Assembly: GCF_900044055.2 (NCBI RefSeq) | Contig: NZ_FCOX02000013.1 | Span: 1 to 64,000, forward strand | DNA: 64,000 nucleotides | Direction: 5' to 3' | Source: Caballeronia calidae | GTDB lineage: Bacteria > Pseudomonadota > Gammaproteobacteria > Burkholderiales > Burkholderiaceae | In this document: positions 46,277-57,220 of the stretch, piece after piece | Numbering within the stretch: position 1 is the first letter of the stretch | Layout: each line of letters begins with the position of its first letter | Notes under the pieces: model-generated | The model's database searches: none | Seen by the model: only the letters and a program-made list of their open reading frames with translations | Told to the model about the DNA's origin: nothing | Program-made: the position numbers and the translations under genes

Positions 46277-46969
46277 TTACTTGTGCGGAATCGGAAAATG
46301 CACGCCCGCGCGCTGTGCCGCGTTGACGATGTGGCCTTCGATCGCCTTGCCGGCTTTTTCCCCGTCGCGCGCTTTCAACGCTTCGATGATCACCGCGTGT
46401 TCGTGATACGTCGACAACACCAGCTCCCGCCGATAAAACGGCAGGCGCTGACTTTCCTTCATGATGTCGGCGCTGCCGCGCAGGATCGATTCGATCGCGG
46501 CATTCCCCGCGAGACTCACGATGCGCATGTGGAACGCGAAGTCGAGCTGCGCGGCTTCTTCGAGCGCGGATTCCATCAGCGCGCCGTGCAATGAATCGAG
46601 GTTGTCGTCGAGCCAGTCGATATCCGCATCGCCGATCGAATGCGCCGCGAGCCGCGCGACGAAGCCCTCCAGCGCGAAGCGCATCTGATACGTGTCCGGC
46701 AACGAAGCCTGATCCGCGAAACGCCACGGATGCGCGTTGCTCGCCTGCGCGCTGCTGACATACACGCCTTTGCCCGGCCGGATATGCAGCATGCCGAGCG
46801 CCTCGAGCGTCGACAACGCCTCGCGCAGCGACGCCCGGCTGATCGCCAGTTCCTCCGATAGTTGCCGCTGCGCCGGCAGCAGACTCCCCACCGGATACAT
46901 GCTCGATTCGATGCGCTCGCGAATCGTCGCGATCGCGGCATCGGTCACGGTGTGCGGGACGTTTTTCAT
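46277..46969 (-). CDS. GntR-family (FadR/FCD) transcriptional regulator
   Basis: This 230-residue regulator has an N-terminal winged helix-turn-helix (PAQRQLSEELAISRASLREALSTLEALGML, about 29-60) and a C-terminal all-helical FCD ligand-binding domain with DFAFHMRIVSLAGN and a late HAVIIEALKARDGEKA (metal/ligand histidines). It is divergent from the dctA-like gene across a 228-base gap with three candidate FadR-type operators. It therefore probably represses the carrier-alc-allA operon, and itself, until a ureide intermediate binds. Confidence 0.9.
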   Translation of the reverse strand: MKNVPHTVTDAAIATIRERIESSMYPVGSLLPAQRQLSEELAISRASLREALSTLEALGMLHIRPGKGVYVSSAQASNAHPWRFADQASLPDTYQMRFALEGFVARLAAHSIGDADIDWLDDNLDSLHGALMESALEEAAQLDFAFHMRIVSLAGNAAIESILRGSADIMKESQRLPFYRRELVLSTYHEHAVIIEALKARDGEKAGKAIEGHIVNAAQRAGVHFPIPHK

Positions 46970-46989
46970 AGGAAGAAAACAGTATTGGC

Positions 46990-47000
46990 CGGTCTGACCG
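46990..47000. promoter_or_regulatory. Candidate GntR/FCD operator 1
   Basis: CGGTCTGACCG is a perfect dyad of the GGT-N3-ACC type, related to the FadR-subfamily consensus TnGTnnnACnA. It lies 21 bases before the regulator's own start codon. Confidence 0.45.
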
Positions 47001-47060
47001 CCATTGTATGCGCGTGCCGCGCGCGCGTGTGAACGACCATTCTCCATCGATTTTCGTGCC

Positions 47061-47071
47061 TGGTCTGAACA
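47061..47071. promoter_or_regulatory. Candidate GntR/FCD operator 2
   Basis: TGGTCTGAACA is one base away from TnGTnnnACnA. It shares GGTCTGA with operator 1. Confidence 0.4.
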
Positions 47072-47137
47072 GGGTAAACCGGTACGAACACTTCCTTGAC
47101 GAGCGTATATCGACTTTCTAATATTCCCCATCACAGC

Positions 47138-47152
47138 ACTGGTCCGACCAGT
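47138..47152. promoter_or_regulatory. Candidate GntR/FCD operator 3
   Basis: ACTGGT-CCG-ACCAGT is a perfect 15-bp dyad containing TGGTCCGACCA, which fits TnGTnnnACnA exactly. It sits 46 bases before the dctA-like GTG start, near where its promoter is expected. Confidence 0.6.
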
Positions 47153-47197
47153 CGGAACAGTTGCTCGGGTCCTGAGACATTACACGAGGAGACGGTC

Positions 47198-48523
47198 GTG
47201 TCGAGATTTCTGAATTCGCTGTTCGGCAGGGTGATGATTGCGCTGGTCATCGGTGTTGTGGTGGGCGCGCTATTTCCGCATTTCGGCCAGTCATTGCGGC
47301 CATTGGGCGACGGTTTCCTGAAGCTCATCAAGATGGTGATAGGACCGATCGTGTTCTGCGTCGTCGTGAGCGGCATGGCGAGCGCGGGCGATCTGAAGAA
47401 AGTGGGGCGCGTCGGGCTGAAGGCTGTCATCTACTTCGAGATCATGACGACGCTCGCACTCGTGATCGGCGCGATTCTCGCGTGGGTCACGCGTCCGGGC
47501 GTCGGCATGAACATCGATCTGCACACGCTCAATGCCGCTTCGCTCTCCACCTACACGGAGCACGCGAAGAGCCTGAAGGACACCGCGGGCTTCCTGCTGA
47601 AGATCATCCCCGACACCGCGATCGACGCCTTTGCGAAGGGCGACATCCTGCAGGTGCTCGTGTTCGCCATCCTGTTCGGCGCGGCGCTCTCGATGCTCGG
47701 TGAAAAGGCGCAGCGCGTGACGGTCTTCATCGAAGAGCTGTCGAACGTGTTCTTCCGCATCATGGCGTTCATCATCAAGCTCGCGCCGCTCGGCGTGCTC
47801 GGCGCCATCGCGTTCACGACCGGCCAGTACGGCGTCGCGTCGCTCAAGCAACTGGGTCTGCTCGTGATGGTGTTCTACGCGAGCTGCTTCCTGTTCGTAT
47901 TCGTCGTGCTGGCGGTCGTGATGCGCCTCGCGGGCTTCTCGATCTTCAAGCTCGTGCGCTATCTGCGCGAGGAACTGTCGATCGTGCTCGGCACCGCTTC
48001 TTCGGACGCCGTGCTGCCGCAGATCATGCGCAAGCTCGAATGGATGGGCGTGAAGGATTCGACCGTCGGTCTCGTGATTCCGACCGGCTACTCGTTCAAC
48101 CTCGACGGCTTCTCGATCTATCTGACGCTGGCGGTGATCTTCATCGCGCAGGCGACCAACACGCCGCTGTCGATGCATGACCTGATCGTCGTCGTGCTCG
48201 TTTCGCTGGTGACGTCGAAGGGCGCGCACGGCATCCCGGGTTCGGCCATCGTGATTCTCGCCGCGACGCTCTCGGCCATTCCCGCGATTCCCGTGCTCGG
48301 CCTCGTGCTGATCCTGCCGGTGGACTGGTTCGTCGGCATCGCGCGCGCTGTTACGAATCTGATCGGCAACTGCGTGGCGACGGTGGTCGTGGCCGTGTGG
48401 GAGAACGATATCGACCGGGCGCGCGCCAAGCGCGTGCTCGACCAGGACGCCGAATACCGCTTCGTGCCTGCCGCGCCGGAACCGTCGCACTCGCACGGTC
48501 ATGAAGGCGCGCACGCACTCTGA
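47198..48523 (+). CDS. dctA: DctA-like dicarboxylate/ureide:cation symporter
   Basis: This 441-residue inner-membrane protein is of the DAACS (glutamate/dicarboxylate symporter) family. HP1 reads GTASSDAVLP where E. coli DctA has GTSSSESALP, HP2 reads HGIPGSAIVILAATL, and TM8 reads PVDWFVGIARAVTN. The substrate arginine is kept, but several neighbours differ from DctA. Sitting ahead of allantoicase and ureidoglycolate lyase, it may carry allantoate or another ureide, not C4-dicarboxylates. GTG 47198 is preferred since AGGAG lies upstream of it. Family certain, substrate inferred. Confidence 0.85.
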   Translation: MSRFLNSLFGRVMIALVIGVVVGALFPHFGQSLRPLGDGFLKLIKMVIGPIVFCVVVSGMASAGDLKKVGRVGLKAVIYFEIMTTLALVIGAILAWVTRPGVGMNIDLHTLNAASLSTYTEHAKSLKDTAGFLLKIIPDTAIDAFAKGDILQVLVFAILFGAALSMLGEKAQRVTVFIEELSNVFFRIMAFIIKLAPLGVLGAIAFTTGQYGVASLKQLGLLVMVFYASCFLFVFVVLAVVMRLAGFSIFKLVRYLREELSIVLGTASSDAVLPQIMRKLEWMGVKDSTVGLVIPTGYSFNLDGFSIYLTLAVIFIAQATNTPLSMHDLIVVVLVSLVTSKGAHGIPGSAIVILAATLSAIPAIPVLGLVLILPVDWFVGIARAVTNLIGNCVATVVVAVWENDIDRARAKRVLDQDAEYRFVPAAPEPSHSHGHEGAHAL

Positions 48524-48571
48524 TTCATAGCAAACCACGCATCGAACCACGTTCAACCGAAGGAAACTGAA

Positions 48572-49582
48572 ATGGCCAACCCGATTCTCGACGCAGACGC
48601 TCCCGCTTTCGCCCGCCGCTACATGAACCTCGCGGACCCGCGGCTCGGCGCGCAGGCGCTCTTCGCCACCGACGAATTCTTCGCGCCGAAGGAGCGCATG
48701 CTGGAGCCGCAGCCGGCGGTGTTCATCCCCGGCAAATACGACGAGCACGGCAAGTGGATGGACGGCTGGGAGACGCGCCGCAAGCGCACGACGGGCTATG
48801 ACTATTGCATCGTCAAGCTGGCGCGCGCGGGCGTGATTCACGGCATCGACATCGACACGAGTCACTTCACCGGCAATTTTCCGCCGGCGGCGTCGATCGA
48901 AGCGTGCTACAGCGAGAGCGCCAATCCGCAGCAAGACGGCGACTGGCGCGAGATCGTGCCGTCGACGACGCTCCAGGGGAATCATCACCACTATCTCGAG
49001 ATCGCCGACACGCGCGCCTACACGCATCTGCGCGTGAACATTTATCCCGATGGCGGCATCGCGCGGCTGCGGGTCTATGGCCAGCCGAAGACGGATTTCT
49101 CGCGCGTCGAGCGCGGCACGCTGCTGGATCTCGCGGCGATCGAAAACGGCGCGTATCTCGTCGCGGCGAACAATCAGCACTTCGGGCCGGCATCGCAAAT
49201 GCTGATGCCCGGGCGCGGCGTGAACATGGGCGACGGCTGGGAAACGCGCCGGCGTCGCGAGCCGGGTAACGACTGGGCGATCGTCGCGCTGGCGAATCCC
49301 GGCGTGATCCGCGCGATCGAAGTCGATACTGCGCACTTCAAGGGCAACTATCCGGACCGCTGCTCGCTGCAGGCGGCGCGCGTGGAGGGCGGCACGGATG
49401 AATCCCTCGTCACGCAGGCGATGTTCTGGCCCGTACTGCTCGACGAGCAGAAGCTCTCGATGGACAACGTGCATCGCTTCGAGAAGGAGATCGCGGCGCT
49501 CGGGCCGGTGACGCACGTGCGCTTCAACATCTATCCGGATGGCGGCGTGTCGCGGCTGCGCATCTTCGGGGAAATCGAATGA
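48572..49582 (+). CDS. alc: Allantoicase
   Basis: This 336-residue enzyme hydrolyses allantoate to ureidoglycolate and urea. It has two internal copies of the allantoicase jelly-roll domain. Each copy contains a GWETRR motif ([21 protein letters not shown] near 70 and [22 protein letters not shown] near 225) and a [19 protein letters not shown] / [19 protein letters not shown] ending. AAGGAAA precedes the ATG. It is 48 bases after the carrier gene, and its stop overlaps the allA start. Confidence 0.95.
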   Translation: MANPILDADAPAFARRYMNLADPRLGAQALFATDEFFAPKERMLEPQPAVFIPGKYDEHGKWMDGWETRRKRTTGYDYCIVKLARAGVIHGIDIDTSHFTGNFPPAASIEACYSESANPQQDGDWREIVPSTTLQGNHHHYLEIADTRAYTHLRVNIYPDGGIARLRVYGQPKTDFSRVERGTLLDLAAIENGAYLVAANNQHFGPASQMLMPGRGVNMGDGWETRRRREPGNDWAIVALANPGVIRAIEVDTAHFKGNYPDRCSLQAARVEGGTDESLVTQAMFWPVLLDEQKLSMDNVHRFEKEIAALGPVTHVRFNIYPDGGVSRLRIFGEIE

Positions 49583-50100
49583 ACTCGCGAATGAAAACGC
49601 TCACACTCGAACCGCTGACGCGCGAAGCCTTCGCCCCGTTCGGCGATGTCATCGAACTCGAAGGCGCGCGCCACTTCCCGATCAACGCGGGCACGACTGA
49701 GCGCTTTCACGATCTCGCGACGGTGGAGGTCGGCTTCGAGAGCGGCGGGCGGCCGCTCATCAACGTGTTTCGCGGCCAGCCGCGCCCGCAGCCGGTCGTG
49801 ATCTCGATGATGGAGCGGCATCCGCTCGGGTCTCAGGCGTTCGTGCCGCTCGGCGATGTGCGCTATCTGGTGGTCGTCGCGCCGGCGGGCGAGTTCGATC
49901 CTGCCGGCCTGCGGGCGTTTTTCGCACGCGGCTGGCAGGGCGTGAACTATGCGCGTGGCGTGTGGCATCACCCGCTCATCGTGCTCGACAAGGCGGGCGA
50001 TTTCATCGTCGTGGATCGCGGCGGCGATCTGCCGAATTGCGACGAGATCGATCTGCCCGAACGATATACGCTGATCGGGCCGTCCGCCCGCGCTGCGTAA
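49579..50100 (+). CDS. allA: Ureidoglycolate lyase
   Basis: This 173-residue cupin-fold enzyme splits ureidoglycolate into glyoxylate and urea, the step after allantoicase. [15 protein letters not shown] opens the protein, [25 protein letters not shown] carries the conserved metal/substrate region, and [14 protein letters not shown] is the late cupin motif. It is coupled to alc by a 4-base overlap. A 15-bp-stem terminator follows at 50168-50207. Earlier steps (allantoinase, urate oxidase) are not in the window. Confidence 0.95.
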   Translation: MNSRMKTLTLEPLTREAFAPFGDVIELEGARHFPINAGTTERFHDLATVEVGFESGGRPLINVFRGQPRPQPVVISMMERHPLGSQAFVPLGDVRYLVVVAPAGEFDPAGLRAFFARGWQGVNYARGVWHHPLIVLDKAGDFIVVDRGGDLPNCDEIDLPERYTLIGPSARAA

Positions 50101-50167
50101 AAAGCGAATCGGCATGCGACCGCGTTCCGGTCGCAGAAGCGAATCCCGAAATGTGCAGGCGAAACGA

Positions 50168-50207
50168 AACCGCCGTCCATCGAAGCCGATGGACGGCGGT
50201 TTTTTTC
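50168..50207 (+). terminator. Terminator after allA
   Basis: AACCGCCGTCCATCG (50168-50182) and CGATGGACGGCGGTT (50187-50201) make a perfect 15-bp stem around AAGC, followed by a run of T to 50206. It separates allA from the convergent fur gene. Confidence 0.95.
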
Positions 50208-50246
50208 ATCGGCGCGCCTCAAAGCCGGCGCGAGGTCACGCGCGGC

Positions 50247-50675
50247 TCAGTGCTTGCGATGCGGACAGTTTTCCTTCGTGCACGTGCCGTACAGCGCGAG
50301 CGCATGCTCGTGGAGCTTGAAGCCGCGTTCCTTCGCGATGGACTGCTGGCGGCGTTCGATCTCCGCGTCGAAGAACTCCTCGACGCGGCCGCAGTCGATA
50401 CACACGAGATGATCGTGGTGCGACCCTTCGTTGAGCTCGAACACGGCCTTGCCCGATTCGAAATTGCTACGCGTGAGCAGGCCGGCCTGCTCGAACTGCG
50501 TGAGCACCCGATACACCGTCGCGAGGCCGATATCCAGCTCTTCGTTGAGCAGGCTTCGATACACGTCTTCGGCGGTCAGATGGCGCACCGTGCTGTGCTG
50601 GAAAATTTCGAGAATCTTGAGGCGGGGCAGGGTCGCCTTGAGCCCGATATTCTTGAGATCGGCGGGATTGGTCAT
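50247..50675 (-). CDS. fur: Ferric uptake regulator
   Basis: This 142-residue dimeric iron-responsive repressor has an N-terminal winged helix ([25 protein letters not shown]) and C-terminal dimerisation and metal sites. [16 protein letters not shown] carries the CxxC and His ligands, and the end has [11 protein letters not shown], a second Cys pair. It is divergent from bamE, a conserved pairing in beta- and gamma-proteobacteria. The 133-base gap holds a TACAAT at 50694-50699, possibly the bamE -10. Confidence 0.97.
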   Translation of the reverse strand: MTNPADLKNIGLKATLPRLKILEIFQHSTVRHLTAEDVYRSLLNEELDIGLATVYRVLTQFEQAGLLTRSNFESGKAVFELNEGSHHDHLVCIDCGRVEEFFDAEIERRQQSIAKERGFKLHEHALALYGTCTKENCPHRKH

Positions 50676-50808
50676 GGCTAGGCATCCCTAGAGTACAATT
50701 CAAGGTTCTCATAGTAATGCGTTTTTACGATTCCCGACATCCCGGGCGGTTTCGAGGCGAGTCGGGCGAACAAAGCGCGGCCTTGGAGCGCCTCGCGTGA
50801 AAGGTGAA

Positions 50809-51651
50809 ATGTTTTCAAAATCTTTATCGAATTGCAGGGAGAGCCGTCGTATGCGGGGAACCGTCATCGCAGCAACCTTGGCCGCATTGCTCGCCGGCTG
50901 CACGGCGTACGACAGCGTCACGCAGAAGATCGCGCAAAGCATCACACCGTATCGAATCACGGTCGTGCAAGGCAACTTCGTTTCTCAGGAAGCGGCGAAT
51001 CAGATGCAGGTCGGCATGTCGCGCGATCAGGTGAAACAACTCCTGGGCACGCCGCTTCTGACCGACATGTTCCACGCCGAACGCTGGGACTACGTGTTCT
51101 ATTTCAAGCGCGGATCGACCTCCGTCGTGCAGCAGCGTGACTTCGTCGTGAACTTCGCGAGCGATCGCGTCGTGAGCTGGTCGGGCGGCGAGAACCTGCC
51201 GTCGAACCTGGAACTGCTCGCGGAAATCGACGGCGACAAGGGCGTCAAGGTCGCGAAGCCCGTCGCGACTGCGGCGGCATCGGCGCCGGTGGCGTCGACG
51301 GCGGCGGTGACTGCGCCGGTCGGCGAGCCGTCGACGCAGCCGAACACGGCAGCCGCATTCGCGGGCGACGCCAATCAGGAAGCCGCGCAGGCCGCCAACC
51401 GCGCAACCGCGCAGGTCGAGATGCCCACGGGCCGCAGTCAGTCGTCGGTGCGCGTGAACGTGCCGCAGAGCGCGGGCGGCGCGCCCGGGTCGAGCGCGCA
51501 GAGCGGCGGCAATTCGCAGATTCAATTGAAGCGCCGGCCGCAGACGATCAACATTCCGGACAGCAGCGCGGTGGGTCCGGCGGGCACGTCGCCGGCGCCG
51601 GCCAACGCGGGCGGTCAGGCGCAGTTCTATCTGCCGCAGCAGAGTCAGTAA
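50809..51651 (+). CDS. bamE: Outer-membrane assembly lipoprotein BamE (OmlA)
   Basis: This lipoprotein subunit of the BAM complex inserts beta-barrel proteins in the outer membrane. The signal RGTVIAATLAALLAGC ends in a lipobox. The SmpA/OmlA fold follows: YRITVVQGNFVSQE, MQVGMSRDQVKQLLGTPLLTDMFHAERWDYVFYF and VVNFASDRV. It is far longer than the 113-residue E. coli protein because of a C-terminal Ala/Gln/Ser/Pro-rich extension of about 150 residues. Three starts are possible: GTG 50797, ATG 50809 (after AAAGGTGAA) and ATG 50851 (after AGGGAGAG). All keep the signal peptide, and I use 50809. Confidence 0.93.
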   Translation: MFSKSLSNCRESRRMRGTVIAATLAALLAGCTAYDSVTQKIAQSITPYRITVVQGNFVSQEAANQMQVGMSRDQVKQLLGTPLLTDMFHAERWDYVFYFKRGSTSVVQQRDFVVNFASDRVVSWSGGENLPSNLELLAEIDGDKGVKVAKPVATAAASAPVASTAAVTAPVGEPSTQPNTAAAFAGDANQEAAQAANRATAQVEMPTGRSQSSVRVNVPQSAGGAPGSSAQSGGNSQIQLKRRPQTINIPDSSAVGPAGTSPAPANAGGQAQFYLPQQSQ

Positions 51652-51665
51652 GCCGTTCAGCCGTT

Positions 51666-51725
51666 TGCGGCCGAAGCCGCGCCGGGTTTCCCGACCGGGC
51701 GCCGCTTCGGCCGCACAGCCATCCG
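51666..51725 (+). terminator. Large hairpin between bamE and dapB
   Basis: TGCGGCCGAAGC (51666-51677) and GCTTCGGCCGCA (51714-51725) are perfect complements with a 36-base, itself foldable GC-rich interior. There is no U-run, so termination strength is uncertain. Confidence 0.5.
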
Positions 51726-51771
51726 TATCATTCCATCGCGCGTTCGGCGCGCGGTTCAACACGAGACTGCC

Positions 51772-52569
51772 ATGAAGATCGCCATCGCCGGGGCATCGGG
51801 CCGCATGGGCCGGATGCTGATCGAAACCGTTCTCAACGATCCGGACGCACAGCTCGTCGGCGCGCTCGACCGGCCCGGCGTGCCGCAACTCGGGCAGGAC
51901 GCGGGCGCGTTCCTCGGCAAGACGACGGGCGTCCTCCTGACCGACGACATCGAGCGCGTGTTCGCCGACGCCGACTATCTGATCGACTTCACGCGCCCCG
52001 AAGGCACGATGATGCATCTCGACGCGGCGCTGCGCCACGACGTGAAGATGATCATCGGCACGACCGGTTTCTCCGACGAGCAGAAGGCGCAGTTGCGCAA
52101 GGCCGGCGAGAAGATCGGCGTCGTGTTCGCGCCGAACATGAGCGTCGGCGTGAATGTCACGTTGAAGCTGCTCGAATTCGCGGCGAAGCATTTCGCCACG
52201 GGTTACGACATCGAGGTCATCGAGGCGCATCATCGGCACAAGGTCGACGCGCCGTCGGGCACCGCGCTCGCGATGGGCGAAGTGGTCGCCAAGGCGCTCG
52301 GCCGCGATCTGAAGGATTGCGCCGTGTATGCGCGCGAAGGCGTGACGGGCGAGCGCGATCCGTCGACCATCGGCTTTTCCGCCATTCGCGGCGGCGATAT
52401 CGTCGGCGATCACACGGTGCTGTTCGCGGGCATCGGCGAGCGCGTCGAGATCACGCACAAGTCGGCGAGCCGTCTGTCCTACGCACAAGGCGCGCTGCGC
52501 GCCGCGCGCTTCCTGCAAGGGCACGACAAAGGCTTCTTCGACATGCAGGACGTGCTCGGCCTGCGCTGA
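51772..52569 (+). CDS. dapB: 4-hydroxy-tetrahydrodipicolinate reductase
   Basis: This 265-residue NAD(P)H enzyme of lysine and meso-diaminopimelate synthesis has the nucleotide loop [12 protein letters not shown] (residues 5-16). GTTGFSDEQ is present, along with the catalytic [16 protein letters not shown], which holds the His/Lys pair. [18 protein letters not shown] is the late conserved block. Length is normal. It is followed after 14 bases by the exbB-like gene. Confidence 0.97.
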   Translation: MKIAIAGASGRMGRMLIETVLNDPDAQLVGALDRPGVPQLGQDAGAFLGKTTGVLLTDDIERVFADADYLIDFTRPEGTMMHLDAALRHDVKMIIGTTGFSDEQKAQLRKAGEKIGVVFAPNMSVGVNVTLKLLEFAAKHFATGYDIEVIEAHHRHKVDAPSGTALAMGEVVAKALGRDLKDCAVYAREGVTGERDPSTIGFSAIRGGDIVGDHTVLFAGIGERVEITHKSASRLSYAQGALRAARFLQGHDKGFFDMQDVLGLR

Positions 52570-52583
52570 TCGTTTCTTCGACG

Positions 52584-53249
52584 ATGGCAGAAACAGGCGT
52601 CATCCACTACCTGCAATCCGGCGACGCCGTCACGCACGCGGTCGCGGGCCTGCTGCTGGCGATGTCGCTCGCGAGCTGGTGCTTTCTGCTCGTGAAGGCG
52701 TGGATTCTCGCGCGCGCCAAGTGGCAAGGGCCGCGGGCGTTGCAGCGTTTCTGGCAGGCGGCGAGTTTGAAAGACGGCATCGGCGCCTTGCAGCGCGAAG
52801 ATCGCGAGCGCGTTTTCCTGCCGCTCGCCGAAGCCGCGTGGCGCGCGTCCGAAGCCGACATGCCCGGCGCGATGCTCGCGCGCGTCGAACATCGCGAGCG
52901 TGTCCTGCGCGCGCTGCGCCAGGCATTGCTCCGATCGCAACGACGACTCGAATTCGGACAGGTTCTGCTCGCATCGGTGGGCAGCACGGCGCCTTTCGTC
53001 GGGCTGCTCGGCACCGTGTGGGGCATCTATCACGCGCTTTCGAGTATCGCGACCAGCGGACAGGCGATGATCGAAAACGTCGCCGGGCCCGTCGGCGAGG
53101 CGCTCATCATGACGGCGTTCGGGCTCGTCGTCGCGATTCCGGCTGTGCTCGCGTACAACATTCTCGGCCGCTACGTGCGGCAGATTTCCGAGGAGCTCGA
53201 CGGCTTCGCGCACGATCTGCACACGTTCGTCTGCGGCCCGGCCGAATAG
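52584..53249 (+). CDS. MotA/TolQ/ExbB-family proton channel protein
   Basis: This 221-residue inner-membrane protein has three transmembrane segments: near residues 18-40, and in the C-terminal half VGSTAPFVGLLGTVWGIYHAL and VGEALIMTAFGLVVAIPAVLAYN. The last two are the diagnostic TolQ/ExbB helices that line the proton path. With the ExbD/TolR partner next door it forms a proton-motive-force-driven energiser. Neither TonB nor TolA/TolB/Pal is nearby, so ExbB is somewhat favoured, but the choice is open. ATG at 52584 is the family-like start (MAETGVIHYLQSGD). Confidence 0.9.
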   Translation: MAETGVIHYLQSGDAVTHAVAGLLLAMSLASWCFLLVKAWILARAKWQGPRALQRFWQAASLKDGIGALQREDRERVFLPLAEAAWRASEADMPGAMLARVEHRERVLRALRQALLRSQRRLEFGQVLLASVGSTAPFVGLLGTVWGIYHALSSIATSGQAMIENVAGPVGEALIMTAFGLVVAIPAVLAYNILGRYVRQISEELDGFAHDLHTFVCGPAE

Positions 53250-53261
53250 GAGCGCGCGGCG

Positions 53262-53705
53262 ATGGCCTTCGGCGGACTCGAAAAGAAGCCCAACGGCTCG
53301 CCCATGGCCGACATCAACATGACGCCGCTGATCGACGTCATGCTCGTGCTGCTCGTCATCTTCATCATCACGGCGCCGCTGTTCACCCACGCGATCCGGC
53401 TGGACTTGCCGAAGGTCTCGTCGCAGCCCGCGCGCGAGACGCCGCAAACCATCACGCTTTCCATCGACGACGCCGGCAAGCTTTTCTGGAACGACAGGCC
53501 CGTCAGTTTCGAGCAGATGCGCGCGCGCTTCGCAGACGCGGGCAAGGTCGCCGATCCGAACAGCAAGCCCGAGCTGCATCTGCGCGCGTCGGGCGCCACG
53601 CGCTACGACGTCATCGCGCAGGTGATGGCCGTGGCCCAGCAGGCGGGGCTCGAGCGCATCGGCTTCGTCACGCAGCCGGCAGCAGGCGCGCAGCCGGCAC
53701 GCTGA
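53262..53705 (+). CDS. ExbD/TolR-family protein
   Basis: This 147-residue protein has one N-terminal membrane helix (PLIDVMLVLLVIFIITAPLF, about residues 23-42) carrying the conserved proton-binding Asp (D26) in INMTPLIDVM. A periplasmic domain follows. It partners the ExbB/TolQ-like protein 12 bases upstream. The two form one operon with dapB. The C-terminal sequence does not show whether it serves TonB or TolA. Confidence 0.92.
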   Translation: MAFGGLEKKPNGSPMADINMTPLIDVMLVLLVIFIITAPLFTHAIRLDLPKVSSQPARETPQTITLSIDDAGKLFWNDRPVSFEQMRARFADAGKVADPNSKPELHLRASGATRYDVIAQVMAVAQQAGLERIGFVTQPAAGAQPAR

Positions 53706-53821
53706 CGCCCGTTGCGCTCAGATTCGGCCTATGCCGAATGGCCGAATTGCCGATGTTCGCGTTCGTGCGGAAACTACGTTTTGAAGGCCGGACCACGCGA
53801 CAGCGCAGGTAAACGGGACGG

Positions 53822-53827
53822 TATAAT
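53822..53827 (+). promoter_or_regulatory. Perfect -10 hexamer ahead of leuS
   Basis: TATAAT lies in the 296-base gap between the exbD-like gene and leuS, 175 bases before the leuS ATG. A GCGACA about 19 bases upstream is a poorly spaced -35. The rest of this gap shows no gene or clear structure. Confidence 0.35.
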
Positions 53828-53917
53828 CGCCATTTCCCCGTTCGGCGGGCCTGCCCGAGCCAGGCAGACCCGAAATCCGACGCCGCGCCGTGTCAGCGCT
53901 CAGGGTCATGACACTAG

Positions 53918-56595
<2,678 letters not shown>

Positions 56596-56596
<1 letters not shown>

Positions 56597-57198
56597 TGCG
56601 CAAAACGAGAGGAGTCGATGTGACCGGGAAAGCCGTCGAAAAAGGCGTAAGCAGGCGTTCGTTCCTCGCGCTCCTCGGCGGCGCGGTGACGCTGTCGGCG
56701 TGCGGTTTTCAGCTGCGCGGCCAGCAGGACTACGCGTTCAAGCGGCTCGCGGTCACGGGCGGCACGCCGCAGATGGTCGCGCGCCTCGAGCGCATGGTTC
56801 AGGGCGGCAGCGATACGGTGATCGTCAGGCCGTTCGAGAAGCCGGACGCGACGCTCAATCTGTCCGAGGGCACTGGCTTGCGCACGCTGAGCCTGAACGC
56901 GGCGGGCGTGGTGCAGGAGTACGAGCTCGTTTACAGCCTGAACTATTCGCTGCTCGGCGCGGACGGCACCTTGTTGATTCCACCGAGCGTCATTGCGCTG
57001 AACCGCTCGATGACCTATAGCGATCAGTACACGCTCGCGAAGGCCCAGGAATCGACGCTGCTCTACAACGACATGCGCAACGACGCCGTCGATCAGTTGA
57101 CGCGCCGACTCGCGACTGTGCGCTCGCTGCATCCGGCGCCGGGCGAGCAGACGCCGGGCGTCACGCCGCGCGCGCCGCTGCCCGTGCCGCCGCTGTGA
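56596..57198 (+). CDS. lptE: LPS-assembly lipoprotein LptE
   Basis: This 200-residue outer-membrane lipoprotein plugs the LptD barrel during lipopolysaccharide insertion. The signal is VSRRSFLALLGGAVTLSAC, ending in a lipobox (Cys about residue 36), then GFQLRGQQDYAFKRL, the family hallmark. The Ser-Arg-Arg-Ser-Phe-Leu motif resembles a twin-arginine signal, which is unusual for LptE. The start ATG overlaps the leuS stop. A Pro-rich C-terminal tail ends the protein. Confidence 0.93.
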
Positions 57199-57220
57199 CC
57201 GGTCGCGCTCGCACTGCATC

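Noticed and set aside
50676..50808. Fur box in the fur-bamE gap
   Set aside because: A TTCTCATAGTAATG stretch only loosely resembles the Fur consensus; too weak to list.
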